Shown in pieces: positions 34,832 through 43,502 of a stretch of DNA of 64,000 nucleotides (within the stretch, counting starts at the first letter, position 1; every line of letters starts with the position of its first letter). The DNA lies in assembly GCF_003008555.2 (NCBI RefSeq), contig NZ_CP043619.1, positions 1 to 64,000 on the forward strand, in the 5' to 3' direction. Origin of the DNA: Pukyongiella litopenaei (GTDB lineage: Bacteria; Pseudomonadota; Alphaproteobacteria; Rhodobacterales; Rhodobacteraceae). The notes below the pieces were generated by a model, which was not told where the DNA came from, did no database searches, and saw only the letters and a list, made by a program, of their open reading frames with translations. Made by a program: the position numbers and the translations under genes.

Positions 34832-35301
34832 GACGCATCCCCCGCTTCGTTTTGCCTGAGAATTTCGGACACGGTGTTCTCATCCTCCGAGCCCAAGTCT
34901 TCAAATGCCTCTTGCTTTCGCCGACTCATCAGTAGCCCGCCACCAACGAAAACCCCGATCAGAACGAAAGCGATCGGAGCGAACCAAAGCGCGTAGGTCG
35001 CAGGCTCCAGAGGCGGTTTCAGCAGCACGTAATCCCCGTACCGCGCCCGTATGTATTCGATCACCTCCGCGTCGCTGTCTCCAACGACCAGGCGCTCGCG
35101 TACGAGCAGACGCAAGTCCCGCGCCACACCCGCGTTCGAACTGTCGATGTCCTGGTTCTGACAGACGACGCATCGTAGATCCTTGGAAATCTCCCGCGCA
35201 CGCTGTTCCAATACCGGGTCGGTCAGCATTTCGTCCGGTTCCACCGCATTGGCGGCAAAGGGAAGGAGCCCGATGCAAAACGCGAAAATCAACTGTCTCA
35301 T
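34828..35301 (-). CDS. ccmH: cytochrome c maturation protein CcmH (CycL)
   Basis: This 157-residue protein has a signal peptide, the thiol motif LRCVVCQNQDI and a C-terminal membrane anchor (WFAPIAFVLIGVFVGGGLLM). It reduces the CxxCH cysteines of apocytochromes before haem ligation, with CcmG. It overlaps both neighbours by four bases (ATGA). Confidence 0.94.
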   Translation of the reverse strand: MRQLIFAFCIGLLPFAANAVEPDEMLTDPVLEQRAREISKDLRCVVCQNQDIDSSNAGVARDLRLLVRERLVVGDSDAEVIEYIRARYGDYVLLKPPLEPATYALWFAPIAFVLIGVFVGGGLLMSRRKQEAFEDLGSEDENTVSEILRQNEAGDAS

Positions 35302-35864
35302 GAACCTGCTCCATTTGGCAGTGCGCCTGCCTGCTTCAGGGCTTGCGTGAACCGTTCGACGGCGTCCGGACCCACGACCGGCCCGACATAGCGAAACAAA
35401 ACGGTGCCATCGCTATCGACGATGAAGGTTTCCGGCACGCCCGACAGGCCCCATTCGATCCCGGTCCGGCCCGACAGGTCGGACCCGATCCGCTCGTAGG
35501 GATTGCCGAGGTCATTGAGCCACTTCACGGCATCCTCAGGTTTGTCTTTGTAGTTTATTCCGAACAACCGCATGCCGTCTCGTTCGACAAATCTTGTCAA
35601 CACGGCATGTTCCGCGCGGCAGGGCACGCACCAGGACGCAAAGACATTGACCACGACCGGTCGTTCGTTGCCGACAAGATCGCTTCGGGCCAGGCCGGGT
35701 GTCTCCAACCCCGGCACGGGATCGAGGTCGAACGCCGGGGCCGGTTGCGAGATCAGGACGGAAGGGATCTCGTTGGGATCCCGGTCGGGATTGAGCCCCC
35801 AGAGAAAAAACCCACCGAATATGACCGCCGCAATAAACGGCAGCCCGGCAATGAGACGTTTCAT
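35298..35864 (-). CDS. ccmG: cytochrome c maturation thioredoxin CcmG (DsbE)
   Basis: This 188-residue membrane-anchored thioredoxin-like protein has an N-terminal helix (LIAGLPFIAAVIFGGFFLW), the active site ASWCVPCRAEH and the GVPETFIVDSDG cis-Pro loop typical of CcmG. It receives electrons from DsbD-type proteins, one of which is encoded on the other strand nearby. Confidence 0.94.
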   Translation of the reverse strand: MKRLIAGLPFIAAVIFGGFFLWGLNPDRDPNEIPSVLISQPAPAFDLDPVPGLETPGLARSDLVGNERPVVVNVFASWCVPCRAEHAVLTRFVERDGMRLFGINYKDKPEDAVKWLNDLGNPYERIGSDLSGRTGIEWGLSGVPETFIVDSDGTVLFRYVGPVVGPDAVERFTQALKQAGALPNGAGS

Positions 35865-35872
35865 CTTCTCTC

Positions 35873-37873
35873 CTACTCGGCAGGAACGGCATCGGTGGCT
35901 GGCTGTTTGGCACGGCGCGGCGCCCCGACCCTCAAACGGCGATCCGACAAGGACAAACAGCCACCGATCACCAGCAGGATCGAGCCGATCCAGATCAGGT
36001 TGACGAGCGGTTCATAGAGGATCCGAAGGGTCCATGCTCCGGCGTTGTTCACTTGATCGGAGGCTGGCGTTGCAATCGACGTATAGAGATCACCCGCCAA
36101 TGTGGAGCGGATGGCCGACTCCGTCGTCTGGCTTTCCGCGACCGGGTAATACCGCCGTTCCGGGAAAAGTGTCGTGACCAATTCGCCATCCCGACGCACC
36201 ACAAGGGTGCCGCGATCCGCGATGTAGTTCGGCCCTTGAACCTTTGCGGCCCCTTCGAAGGTGATGTCGAACCCGGCGATCGTGACTTCGGTCCCGGGGG
36301 CGGCAAAGACGATCTCCTCACTCTTCCATCCGGTCGAGCCGATCATCCCCATCATCAACACAGCGACGCCGGCATGGGCAAGCGTCATACCGTGAGAGGC
36401 GCGTGGCAGGTTGCGCACGCGTCTCGCGCTCTCTGCAAGGGAAACCTCGAACAGACGGATGCGTAGCGCCCATTCCCGCAGGGTCGCAAAAAGCAGCCAC
36501 GCTGCGCCGAGGATGGCAAGATAGGCCATGATCGGCCCACCGTTCAGAAGATACCATGCGGCCGAGGCTGCAATGACCGCCAGCACGGCCACGAATTGGA
36601 TGCGATCGAGCAAACCGGCGATATCAGCCCGCTTCCACGACAGGAATGGACCAAGACCCATGAACACGACCAGTGCCAGCATCATCGGAATGAAGGCCGC
36701 GTTGAAGAAAGGTGGACCGACCGAGATCTTGTCCCCGGTGACAGCCTCCAGGATCAGTGGATAAAGCGTCCCGAACAGGACCGTTCCCGTAGCGGCGGCC
36801 AGAATGAGGTTGTTCACGAGCAGCCCGGCCTCGCGGCTGATCGGGCGAAACAGACCACCCGGCTCCATTTCGGGCGCCCGCCAGGCGTAGAGCGCCAGCG
36901 ACCCACCGATGGACACGGCCAGCAGACCCAGAATGTAAAGCCCGCGCTCTGGATCGACGGCGAAGGCATGCACGGATGTAAGCAGGCCTGACCGGACGAT
37001 GAACGTCCCGAGCAGCGAAAGCGAGAAAGTCAGGATGGCAAGTAGGATGGTCCAGCTTTTGAACGCGTCGCGCTTTTCGGTGACGATGGCGGAATGCAGC
37101 AGCGCCGTGCCCAGAAGCCAGGGCATGAAGCTCACGTTCTCGACCGGGTCCCAGAACCACCAGCCGCCCCAGCCCAGTTCATAATAGGCCCACCACGATC
37201 CAAGAGCGATACCTGCCGTAAGGCTGACCCACGCGGCCAATGTCCACGGGCGGACCCATCTGGCCCAGGCCGGATCGACGCGCCCTTCCAGAAGAGCCGC
37301 AACGGCAAAGGAAAACACGATGGAGAAGCCGACATACCCGAAATACAAGAGCGGCGGGTGCATGGCGAGACCCATGTCCTGAAGCAACGGGTTGAGGTCA
37401 TTGCCGTCGAGCGGCGGCGGAAACACCCGCTCGAAGGGGTTCGACGTCAGCAGCAGGAAGGACAGGAAGCCGACGCTGATCCACGCCTGCACCGACAAGG
37501 TGCGCGCCTTGGTCTCGGCGGGGATGTTCGATCCGAACCAGGCGACGCCCGCGCCGAACACCGCGAGTATCAGGATCCAGAGCAGCAGCGAACCCTCATG
37601 GCTGCCCCAGGTCCCGGCCACCTTGTAGAGCATTGGCTTGAGCGAATGGGAGTTCTCGACGACGTTCCTGACGGTAAAATCGCTGACGATGAAAGCCTGC
37701 ATCAGCGCTGCGAAGGCGATGGCCACAAACAGCACTTGTCCTATTGCCGTCGCCTGGGCGGATTTCATCCAGACGGCATTTCTACGCGACGCACCTGCAA
37801 TCGGTAGAACACTCTGAACAAGCGCAAGCGCCAGTGCGAGGGCCAGTGCGAAGTGACCAATTTCCGGGACCAT
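35873..37873 (-). CDS. ccmF: cytochrome c haem lyase subunit CcmF
   Basis: This 666-residue, multi-spanning membrane protein carries the haem-handling WWD signature GGWWFWDPVENVSFMPW and many hydrophobic helices. CcmF, with CcmH/I, ligates haem to apocytochromes. It is the first gene of a ccmF-G-H-I set; ccmA-E are absent from the window, so these genes must rely on haem-delivery proteins encoded elsewhere. Confidence 0.95.
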   Translation of the reverse strand: MVPEIGHFALALALALALVQSVLPIAGASRRNAVWMKSAQATAIGQVLFVAIAFAALMQAFIVSDFTVRNVVENSHSLKPMLYKVAGTWGSHEGSLLLWILILAVFGAGVAWFGSNIPAETKARTLSVQAWISVGFLSFLLLTSNPFERVFPPPLDGNDLNPLLQDMGLAMHPPLLYFGYVGFSIVFSFAVAALLEGRVDPAWARWVRPWTLAAWVSLTAGIALGSWWAYYELGWGGWWFWDPVENVSFMPWLLGTALLHSAIVTEKRDAFKSWTILLAILTFSLSLLGTFIVRSGLLTSVHAFAVDPERGLYILGLLAVSIGGSLALYAWRAPEMEPGGLFRPISREAGLLVNNLILAAATGTVLFGTLYPLILEAVTGDKISVGPPFFNAAFIPMMLALVVFMGLGPFLSWKRADIAGLLDRIQFVAVLAVIAASAAWYLLNGGPIMAYLAILGAAWLLFATLREWALRIRLFEVSLAESARRVRNLPRASHGMTLAHAGVAVLMMGMIGSTGWKSEEIVFAAPGTEVTIAGFDITFEGAAKVQGPNYIADRGTLVVRRDGELVTTLFPERRYYPVAESQTTESAIRSTLAGDLYTSIATPASDQVNNAGAWTLRILYEPLVNLIWIGSILLVIGGCLSLSDRRLRVGAPRRAKQPATDAVPAE

Positions 37874-37938
37874 GGCGTTCTTTCCTATTCAGCGTCGGTG
37901 GGCGTCGCGTCGGACGGCTTTGGCGTCCGCGGCGGGGT

Positions 37939-38244
37939 CTATTCGTCGAGCGTTGCTTTGCGGCGACGGAACTCTTCTTCGTCGATTTCCCCATTTGCAA
38001 AGCGGCGCCTGAGCGCTTCCTGCGCGTCCGAGTCCGGGGGACGGGTGCCATTGTCCCGCAGCCTGAACACCAGAAACACCACCAATGCGATCAGCGCACC
38101 CCAGAAGGCGAGCATCATGAAGCCGCCCATAAAGCCATAGCCACTGCCCCACATGTGCCCCGTCCAGGAGCCTGGTCCATCAGCCTGCGCCATGCTGGCG
38201 GGCAAGCTGGCCAGCAACGGCAGGATCAACGCGTTCAGTTTCAT
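37939..38244 (-). CDS. SHOCT-domain membrane protein
   Basis: This 101-residue protein has a signal-like segment, one membrane helix (AFWGALIALVVFLVFRL) and a C-terminal SHOCT motif (ALRRRFANGEIDEEEFRRRKATL). SHOCT domains are short oligomerisation helices of unclear function. Its 5' end overlaps the histidine-kinase gene by 65 bases, implying co-transcription. Confidence 0.8.
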   Translation of the reverse strand: MKLNALILPLLASLPASMAQADGPGSWTGHMWGSGYGFMGGFMMLAFWGALIALVVFLVFRLRDNGTRPPDSDAQEALRRRFANGEIDEEEFRRRKATLDE

Positions 38245-39649
38245 CTGTTTCTCCTTCGATCAGTTCGGTTTCATCCAACGGGATGGTGACAACAGCGCGC
38301 AAACCCGCGCTGTTCTGATTGACCAGCTGGATATCGCCGCCATGGGATTGGACGATTGTCCTCGCGATTGAGAGCCCAAGCCCATAACCGCCCGTTTCCA
38401 GAGACCTCGATTGCTCGAGGCGATAGAACGGATCGAAGACCTTTTCCAACTGGTCGACGGGAATGCCGGGCCCATTGTCATCGATGTTGAGTACGAGGTT
38501 CGAACCGTGGGTCGCCCAGCTGACTTTTGCGGCACCACCGTAGCGAACGGCGTTCTCAAGCAAGTTCCTCAGTGCCCTTCGGAACGCGTTGGGTCGAAGC
38601 CGCACGGCAACATCATCACTCGGGGCAAAGGTGCAGTGTGCCGCCATATCGCTGCACAAGCTGTCCAGAAAATTGCGCAGATCGACCACTTCGGCACCTT
38701 CGGATCCGGTAAGGCCGCGTGCAAAGGTGAGCGTCGCTTCGACCATACTCTGCATCTCTTCGACCGATGCGATGAGGCTGTCCCGCGTCTCTTCTTCGTC
38801 AACCAGCTCCGCGCGGACACGCATGGCAGTCAACGGCGAGCGTAAATCGTGGCCAAGGGCTGCGAGCATACGTGTACGATCACTGACAAACCGGCTCAGC
38901 CGTCGTTGCATGCGGTTGAATGCGACGGTCAGATCTCTGACCTCGGTCGGCCCTGTGACCGCCAATTCGCCCACATCTTCGCCCCGGCCAAGATGGTCCG
39001 CGGCCTTCGACAGGTGCCGCAAAGGACGCGTCAGGCGCGTCATTACAAACCAGAAGATCGCCACCAGAAGCAGTCCGGCGGAAATCCCGAAGGTCAGCAT
39101 CGAATAGAAAGGCCATTGGATCGGCGGTCGCTCGAACCGCGTTCCGACATTCAGCCAACGCGCTCCCTTGATGGCGATGGACAGGTTCATTTCAACCGCT
39201 GTCAACTCTCCGCGCATCATCGCGAGATGCATTTCTGTCATCTCGTCCGAGAGATTGGGAAGAGGCCGCAACTCGCCCTCGACCTCGTGCAATTCAACGC
39301 GAATATCCCGGCTGTAGCTGTCATCCATCAGGGCGCGTATGCGCGCTTCCACGATGCCGCCGTCCGAATGACCGGTGTGATCCACGATCGGAGCGTCCGA
39401 CAGATCGAACCGGATCAGAGGCGAATTTGCCGCGCGAAGGATCGAGTCCTGCAGATCCAGCGGGGCCTCTTCGATCAACCGCGCGACATTCGCTGCGCGA
39501 CCCGCGGCCTCGAATCCTAAAGCTGCACGAATCGCAAGGCTGCGCTCGTCGGCGAACAGGAACAGGCTGATCACCTGGGCCACGACAAGTGCCGCGACCA
39601 CAAGCAGGATCAATTGGCCGCTCAGAGATCTCATCGCACGGCGCATCAC
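38180..39649 (-). CDS. two-component sensor histidine kinase
   Basis: This 489-residue kinase has two membrane helices (about 13-33 and 190-210) enclosing a periplasmic sensor, then a HAMP domain, the phosphoacceptor motif LAALGHDLRSPLTAMR, and the ATPase N/G boxes (LRNLLENAVRYGG, DNGPGIPVDQ, GGYGLGLSIA). It overlaps the upstream response-regulator gene by four bases. The adjoining copper/cytochrome cluster suggests a metal or redox signal; the ligand is not evident. Confidence 0.93.
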   Translation of the reverse strand: MMRRAMRSLSGQLILLVVAALVVAQVISLFLFADERSLAIRAALGFEAAGRAANVARLIEEAPLDLQDSILRAANSPLIRFDLSDAPIVDHTGHSDGGIVEARIRALMDDSYSRDIRVELHEVEGELRPLPNLSDEMTEMHLAMMRGELTAVEMNLSIAIKGARWLNVGTRFERPPIQWPFYSMLTFGISAGLLLVAIFWFVMTRLTRPLRHLSKAADHLGRGEDVGELAVTGPTEVRDLTVAFNRMQRRLSRFVSDRTRMLAALGHDLRSPLTAMRVRAELVDEEETRDSLIASVEEMQSMVEATLTFARGLTGSEGAEVVDLRNFLDSLCSDMAAHCTFAPSDDVAVRLRPNAFRRALRNLLENAVRYGGAAKVSWATHGSNLVLNIDDNGPGIPVDQLEKVFDPFYRLEQSRSLETGGYGLGLSIARTIVQSHGGDIQLVNQNSAGLRAVVTIPLDETELIEGETDETERVDPAVAGQLARQHGAG

Positions 39650-40368
39650 GGCGCATCCTCGACATCGGCAGCCAGACAGTATCCGCCGTTCCGCACCGTT
39701 TTGATGACACTGGGCCTAAGTACATCCGGCTCGATTTTGCGGCGGAGACGGCTGATCTGATTGTCGATGGTGCGATCCATCGGGCCTGCCGTCCGACCAG
39801 CGGTCAGGTCAAGCAACTGGTCACGGCTGAGCACCATCCTCGCGCGTTCCAGCAGGACCGTCAGCAATTTGAACTCGGAGGTCGTCAATGGGGTCTCGGT
39901 GGTGGACTCGTCAATCAGCACCTGCCGGTCGGTATCCAGTATCCAGTGCGCAAAAGAGACTTTCCTCCCAGCGAGGCTTCCGGCCACAGGTTCGTCGCGG
40001 TTGCTTCTCCGAAGAACCGACTTGATGCGGGCGAGCAGTTCTCGTGGATTGAACGGCTTGGCGAGATAATCGTCCGCACCGATTTCCAGACCCACGATCC
40101 GATCCGTTTCCTCACCAAGCGCCGTCAGCATGATGATCGGAAGATCACCCTCTGGCGCAAGTCTGCGGCAAACCGACAAACCGTCCTCGCCCGGCATCAT
40201 GACATCGAGCACGAGGAGGTCGAAGTGACCAGTGGCCAGCTTGGCATCCATCTCCACGGCATCCCTGGCGACGGTCGTGCGCATTCCGTTCTTCTCCAGG
40301 AAGCGCGCGACGCTTTCGCGTATCTGAGCGTGGTCGTCCACGATAAGGATATGAGGTGGCGGTCCCAT
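39646..40368 (-). CDS. OmpR-family response regulator
   Basis: This 240-residue regulator has a receiver domain with the phospho-Asp in LLVLDVMMPGEDG, the conserved Lys in LAKPFNPREL, and a C-terminal winged helix (TTSEFKLLTVLLE...GPMDRTIDNQISRLRRKI). It is phosphorylated by the kinase encoded next. Direct repeats containing GGATACAAA occur at its own promoter and before 30936, and are candidate targets. Confidence 0.93.
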   Translation of the reverse strand: MGPPPHILIVDDHAQIRESVARFLEKNGMRTTVARDAVEMDAKLATGHFDLLVLDVMMPGEDGLSVCRRLAPEGDLPIIMLTALGEETDRIVGLEIGADDYLAKPFNPRELLARIKSVLRRSNRDEPVAGSLAGRKVSFAHWILDTDRQVLIDESTTETPLTTSEFKLLTVLLERARMVLSRDQLLDLTAGRTAGPMDRTIDNQISRLRRKIEPDVLRPSVIKTVRNGGYCLAADVEDAP

Positions 40369-40422
40369 GGCGTCCTTCCTAGATCATCGTTGCATTCTGT
40401 TTCATGGGCAGAATTGTAGCCG

Positions 40423-40462
40423 TTTGTATCAGGTCAGTCCCTTGCTACAGATGGATACAAAT
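40423..40462. promoter_or_regulatory. inverted GTATC boxes upstream of the response regulator
   Basis: TTTGTATC (40423-40430) and GGATACAAAT (40453-40462) form an inverted pair in the 188-base spacer between the divergent regulator and rhodanese genes. The same element appears as a direct repeat at 30860-30876. Confidence 0.45.
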
Positions 40463-40556
40463 CTGTGCCTGCACCGTGTCGTGCTCCCGGGTAGCGTCGC
40501 GCGTATGTTATGTGACCTTTGGGATCGCAACCGATCAAAGGATGAGGTTTTCGAAT

Positions 40557-40826
40557 ATGGCTCTTGATTTGAACCGGCGCCGTTTCGTTCTGGGTGCTCA
40601 TATGACGGTGCTGACCGTCGCGGCGTCACCGCTGTTGGCGCAGAGCCGATCTGTCTGGTCGGCAGAGAATGCCTTTGACGCGCTTCTATCGGATACGGCG
40701 CGGATCATCGATGTCAGAACGCACAAAGAGTGGCAAGAAACCGGCGTAGGTGCTGGTGTATGGCCGATAAGCATGCACGCGTCCGGTTTTCCGTGTCTGA
40801 CGTCAGCGCCTATGGGACAGATTTGA
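40557..40826 (+). pseudogene. rhodanese-domain exported protein truncated by IS3-family element
   Basis: The gene begins with a twin-arginine-like signal (DLNRRRFVLGAHMTVL) and the start of a rhodanese domain (RIIDVRTHKEWQETGVGAG, then PISMHASGF). Native sequence ends at 40812 where the insertion sequence starts; the last codons are IS sequence. The catalytic Cys loop is lost. The 3' part is not found on the other side of the element, so more than a simple insertion occurred. Confidence 0.8.
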
Positions 40827-40877
40827 GGTTTTCGTAACGGAGGATTTCTGGTTCATCGCAGCTATCAAGAGGCGAAG

Positions 40878-41252
40878 ATGAACAAGAAATCCGGAACATC
40901 GAAGGACGCGGCCGACAAGCTGGTCAAAGGGATCAAGCGCAAGACGCGCAAGCATTATTCTGCTGAAGAGAAGATCAGGATCGTGCTGGCGGGTATGCGC
41001 GGCGAGGAGAGTATCGCCGCGCTGTGTCGCCGGGAAGGCATCAGCGAGAGCCTGTATTACACTTGGTCGAAGGAATTCCTCGAAGCGGGCAAGCAACGCC
41101 TGGCCGGGGATACTGCCCGCCAGGCGACATCGCCTGAGGTCAAGGAGCTGCGCTCGGAATCGGCCGCGCTCAAGGAAGCCGTTGCTGATCTGACTCTGGA
41201 AAACCGTCTGCTCAAAAAAAGCATGATCGGGGATGGGGAGTACGAGGCATGA
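40878..41252 (+). CDS. IS3-family transposase OrfA
   Basis: This 124-residue protein has a helix-turn-helix (YSAEEKIRIVLAGMRGEESIAALCRREGISESLYYTW) region and a C-terminal leucine-zipper-like coiled coil (ELRSESAALKEAVADL). A run of seven A at 41214-41220 just before its end could allow the -1 frameshift that makes the OrfAB transposase; the -1 frame is open from there into OrfB. Confidence 0.9.
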   Translation: MNKKSGTSKDAADKLVKGIKRKTRKHYSAEEKIRIVLAGMRGEESIAALCRREGISESLYYTWSKEFLEAGKQRLAGDTARQATSPEVKELRSESAALKEAVADLTLENRLLKKSMIGDGEYEA

Positions 41253-42229
41253 GGTATCCTGCATCGGAAAAGCTGGAGATCATCCGCACCGTCGAAGCCT
41301 CGCATCTGCCCGCCCGTCAGACGCTGGCCATGCTCGGCATTCCACGCACGACCTATTACCGCTGGTATGACCGCTGGTCCGAGGGTGGGCTTGACGCGCT
41401 TGAGGACACGCCGTCCCATCCGGGGTCTGTGTGGAACCGCCTCCCGGATGAGACCCGGGCGGACATTATCGAGTTTGCACTCGAACATGAGGATCTGACG
41501 CCCCTTGAGCTGGCGGTGAAGTACACCGATGAGAAGCAGTATTTTGTCTCGGAATCGTCAGTTTACCGCATCCTGAAGGCGGAAGATCTGGTGACGGCAC
41601 CGGCGCATATCGTGATGAAGGCGGCCAATGAGTTCCGGGATAAAACCACGCGCCCCAACGAGCTGTGGCAAACTGACTTCACCTATCTGAAGGTTTTGGG
41701 CTGGGGCTGGTTCTATCTCAGCACCATCCTGGACGATTACAGCCGTCACATCATCGCCTGGAAGCTCTGCACCACGATGAAAGCCGAAGACGTGACCGAC
41801 ACGCTCGACCTTGCGCTGGAGGCCTCGGGATGTGACTGCGCAACCGTGGTCGCCAAGCCAAGACTTCTCAGCGACAACGGTGCCTCTTACATCGCGGGGG
41901 ACTTGGCGGATTACCTCGACGAAAAGGGCATGGATCATATCCGCGGCGCACCCTACCACCCACAGACCCAAGGCAAGATCGAACGGTGGCACCAGACCAT
42001 GAAGAACCGTGTCCTGCTGGAGCATTACTTTCTGCCCGGTGATCTCGAGCGCCAGATCGGGGCCTTCGTCGAATACTACAACAACCAACGCTACCATGAG
42101 AGCCTTGGGAACCTGACGCCCGCTGACGTCTATTACGGGCGCGCAGAGCAGATCCTGAAACAGCGAGAGGAGATCAAACGAAAAACCATGCTCACCCGGC
42201 GCTTGCGCCACGAAACTGAAACCGCATAA
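41249..42229 (+). CDS. IS3-family transposase OrfB (DDE integrase)
   Basis: This 326-residue catalytic subunit has the DDE triad in LWQTDFTYLKV, LLSDNGASY and QTQGKIERWHQTMK. It overlaps OrfA by four bases (ATGA) and lies in the -1 frame. The gene is intact. Confidence 0.93.
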   Translation: MRYPASEKLEIIRTVEASHLPARQTLAMLGIPRTTYYRWYDRWSEGGLDALEDTPSHPGSVWNRLPDETRADIIEFALEHEDLTPLELAVKYTDEKQYFVSESSVYRILKAEDLVTAPAHIVMKAANEFRDKTTRPNELWQTDFTYLKVLGWGWFYLSTILDDYSRHIIAWKLCTTMKAEDVTDTLDLALEASGCDCATVVAKPRLLSDNGASYIAGDLADYLDEKGMDHIRGAPYHPQTQGKIERWHQTMKNRVLLEHYFLPGDLERQIGAFVEYYNNQRYHESLGNLTPADVYYGRAEQILKQREEIKRKTMLTRRLRHETETA

Positions 42230-42283
42230 ACTCAATCAAGGATGAGCCAGAGCCTCCAAACGGAAAACCGCTCAAATGTCCCA

Positions 42284-42619
42284 AATTATCTGACGACGCA
42301 CACCCAGGCTTGGCGGCCGGTCAGGCGACGGGACGGACTGGCCGAGCCGATCACGCTCTGGCAGCACCAGGCGGATCGACAGCGGCGGCGCGAAATCCAG
42401 CGGCGCCCTGTGCAGGAGGCATCAGCGATCCGACGCGAAATCGCCGCAACTGTTGCCGCCGCCAAAACCCCCAAAAGCCGTTTGAAGGAGATGACCCGCG
42501 CCCGGCATGCCACCGAGGCAAAGAAGCCTTATGCCGACTTCGCTACGCCTTCCGCCTCGGCCCAGGCAAAGCTCGACCCGGATCGTCCGCGGCGGGTCTT
42601 CCCAATCGAGGATTGGTAA
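42284..42619 (+). pseudogene. C-terminal remnant of a second TniA transposase
   Basis: The 111 codons from 42284 resemble the C-terminal tail of a Mu-type transposase (THTQAWRPV...RRVFPIEDW) and are followed at once by tniB and tniQ. All of the catalytic part is missing; the IS3-family element begins exactly where it is cut. Confidence 0.6.
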
Positions 42620-42620
42620 G

Positions 42621-43502
42621 GTGCCGGACCACCTCATGTCCGCCACCGTCCCACTCTTGCAGGCCGATGACGCAGTGCGGATCGCCCATGTGCGCGCGCC
42701 GCGCTGGGTCAGCCATCCGGCGGCCGGCGCGGCGCATGACGCGATGCGACTGCTGCTTGAGCGACCGCCATCCCTGCGCCCACGCGGTTTGCTGCTTGCC
42801 GGTCCCTACCATAACGGCAAGACCATGATCGCCGAACGCTTCGCCGTCGAACATCTGCGTGTTGCCGAGCAGCAAAAGGTGTGGGTGATTCAGACCCGGG
42901 AAGGTGCAGGGCTGTCGCATTTCTATGCCAGCATCCTGTCCGGATTGCGCGCGCCACAAGCCGCTGGCTGGCGCAGCCTGGCCCGCGCCGGCGATCAGGT
43001 CGATCATCTTCTGGAGCGCCTGAAGCCGCGCCTTTTGATCTTCGACGAGTTCCACAGCGCGTTGCGCGGGCGGCGCGAGGATGTGAAGGCCATCTTCTCG
43101 TTCTTGCGGCGGATCGCACGAGTGCATGACATCTCACCCGTCCTTGTCGGCGAAATCGCGATCTACGATGCGGTGCATGACACGGACGAAATGGGCTCAC
43201 GCTTCGATACGATCCTCATTCCACGCTGGGCGTATGACGAGGATTTCGCGACACTTCTGGACAGTCTTGAGGTAAGTCTGCCGCTAGCCAATGCCTCCGA
43301 TCTGTCGCGCGAACCCTTGGCAAAGATCATCCACGATCTGTCAGAGGGGCTGATCGGCGAGGTTATCGAGATAGTCACCAGGGCGGCAGTTGCGGCAATC
43401 TCGCGCGGTGAGGACCGGATCACGGGCGCAACCCTGTCGGACCTTGGCTATGTGCCTCTCTCGAGGCGCCGCAATTCCGCTTTGCGTCACGAGATGACAT
43501 GA
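42621..43502 (+). CDS. tniB: TniB-like AAA+ ATPase (second module)
   Basis: This 293-residue protein starts at GTG 42621 (ATG 42636 is the alternative), one base after the tniA remnant stop. Walker A is AGPYHNGKT and Walker B LLIFDEFHSAL. It is distinct from the tniB at 21287, so the window holds two unrelated tni lineages. Without an intact tniA the module cannot move by itself. Confidence 0.85.
   Translation: MPDHLMSATVPLLQADDAVRIAHVRAPRWVSHPAAGAAHDAMRLLLERPPSLRPRGLLLAGPYHNGKTMIAERFAVEHLRVAEQQKVWVIQTREGAGLSHFYASILSGLRAPQAAGWRSLARAGDQVDHLLERLKPRLLIFDEFHSALRGRREDVKAIFSFLRRIARVHDISPVLVGEIAIYDAVHDTDEMGSRFDTILIPRWAYDEDFATLLDSLEVSLPLANASDLSREPLAKIIHDLSEGLIGEVIEIVTRAAVAAISRGEDRITGATLSDLGYVPLSRRRNSALRHEMT

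Larger units (their letters stand above)
40813..42283. mobile_element. IS3-family insertion sequence
   Basis: This 1471-base element has imperfect terminal inverted repeats, starting TGGGACAGATTTGAGG at 40813 and ending CTCAAATGTCCCA at 42283, and carries two overlapping transposase frames. Flanking bases (GCCTA left, AATTA right) show no target duplication. The left flank is a cut rhodanese gene, the right a cut tniA gene. Confidence 0.88.
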
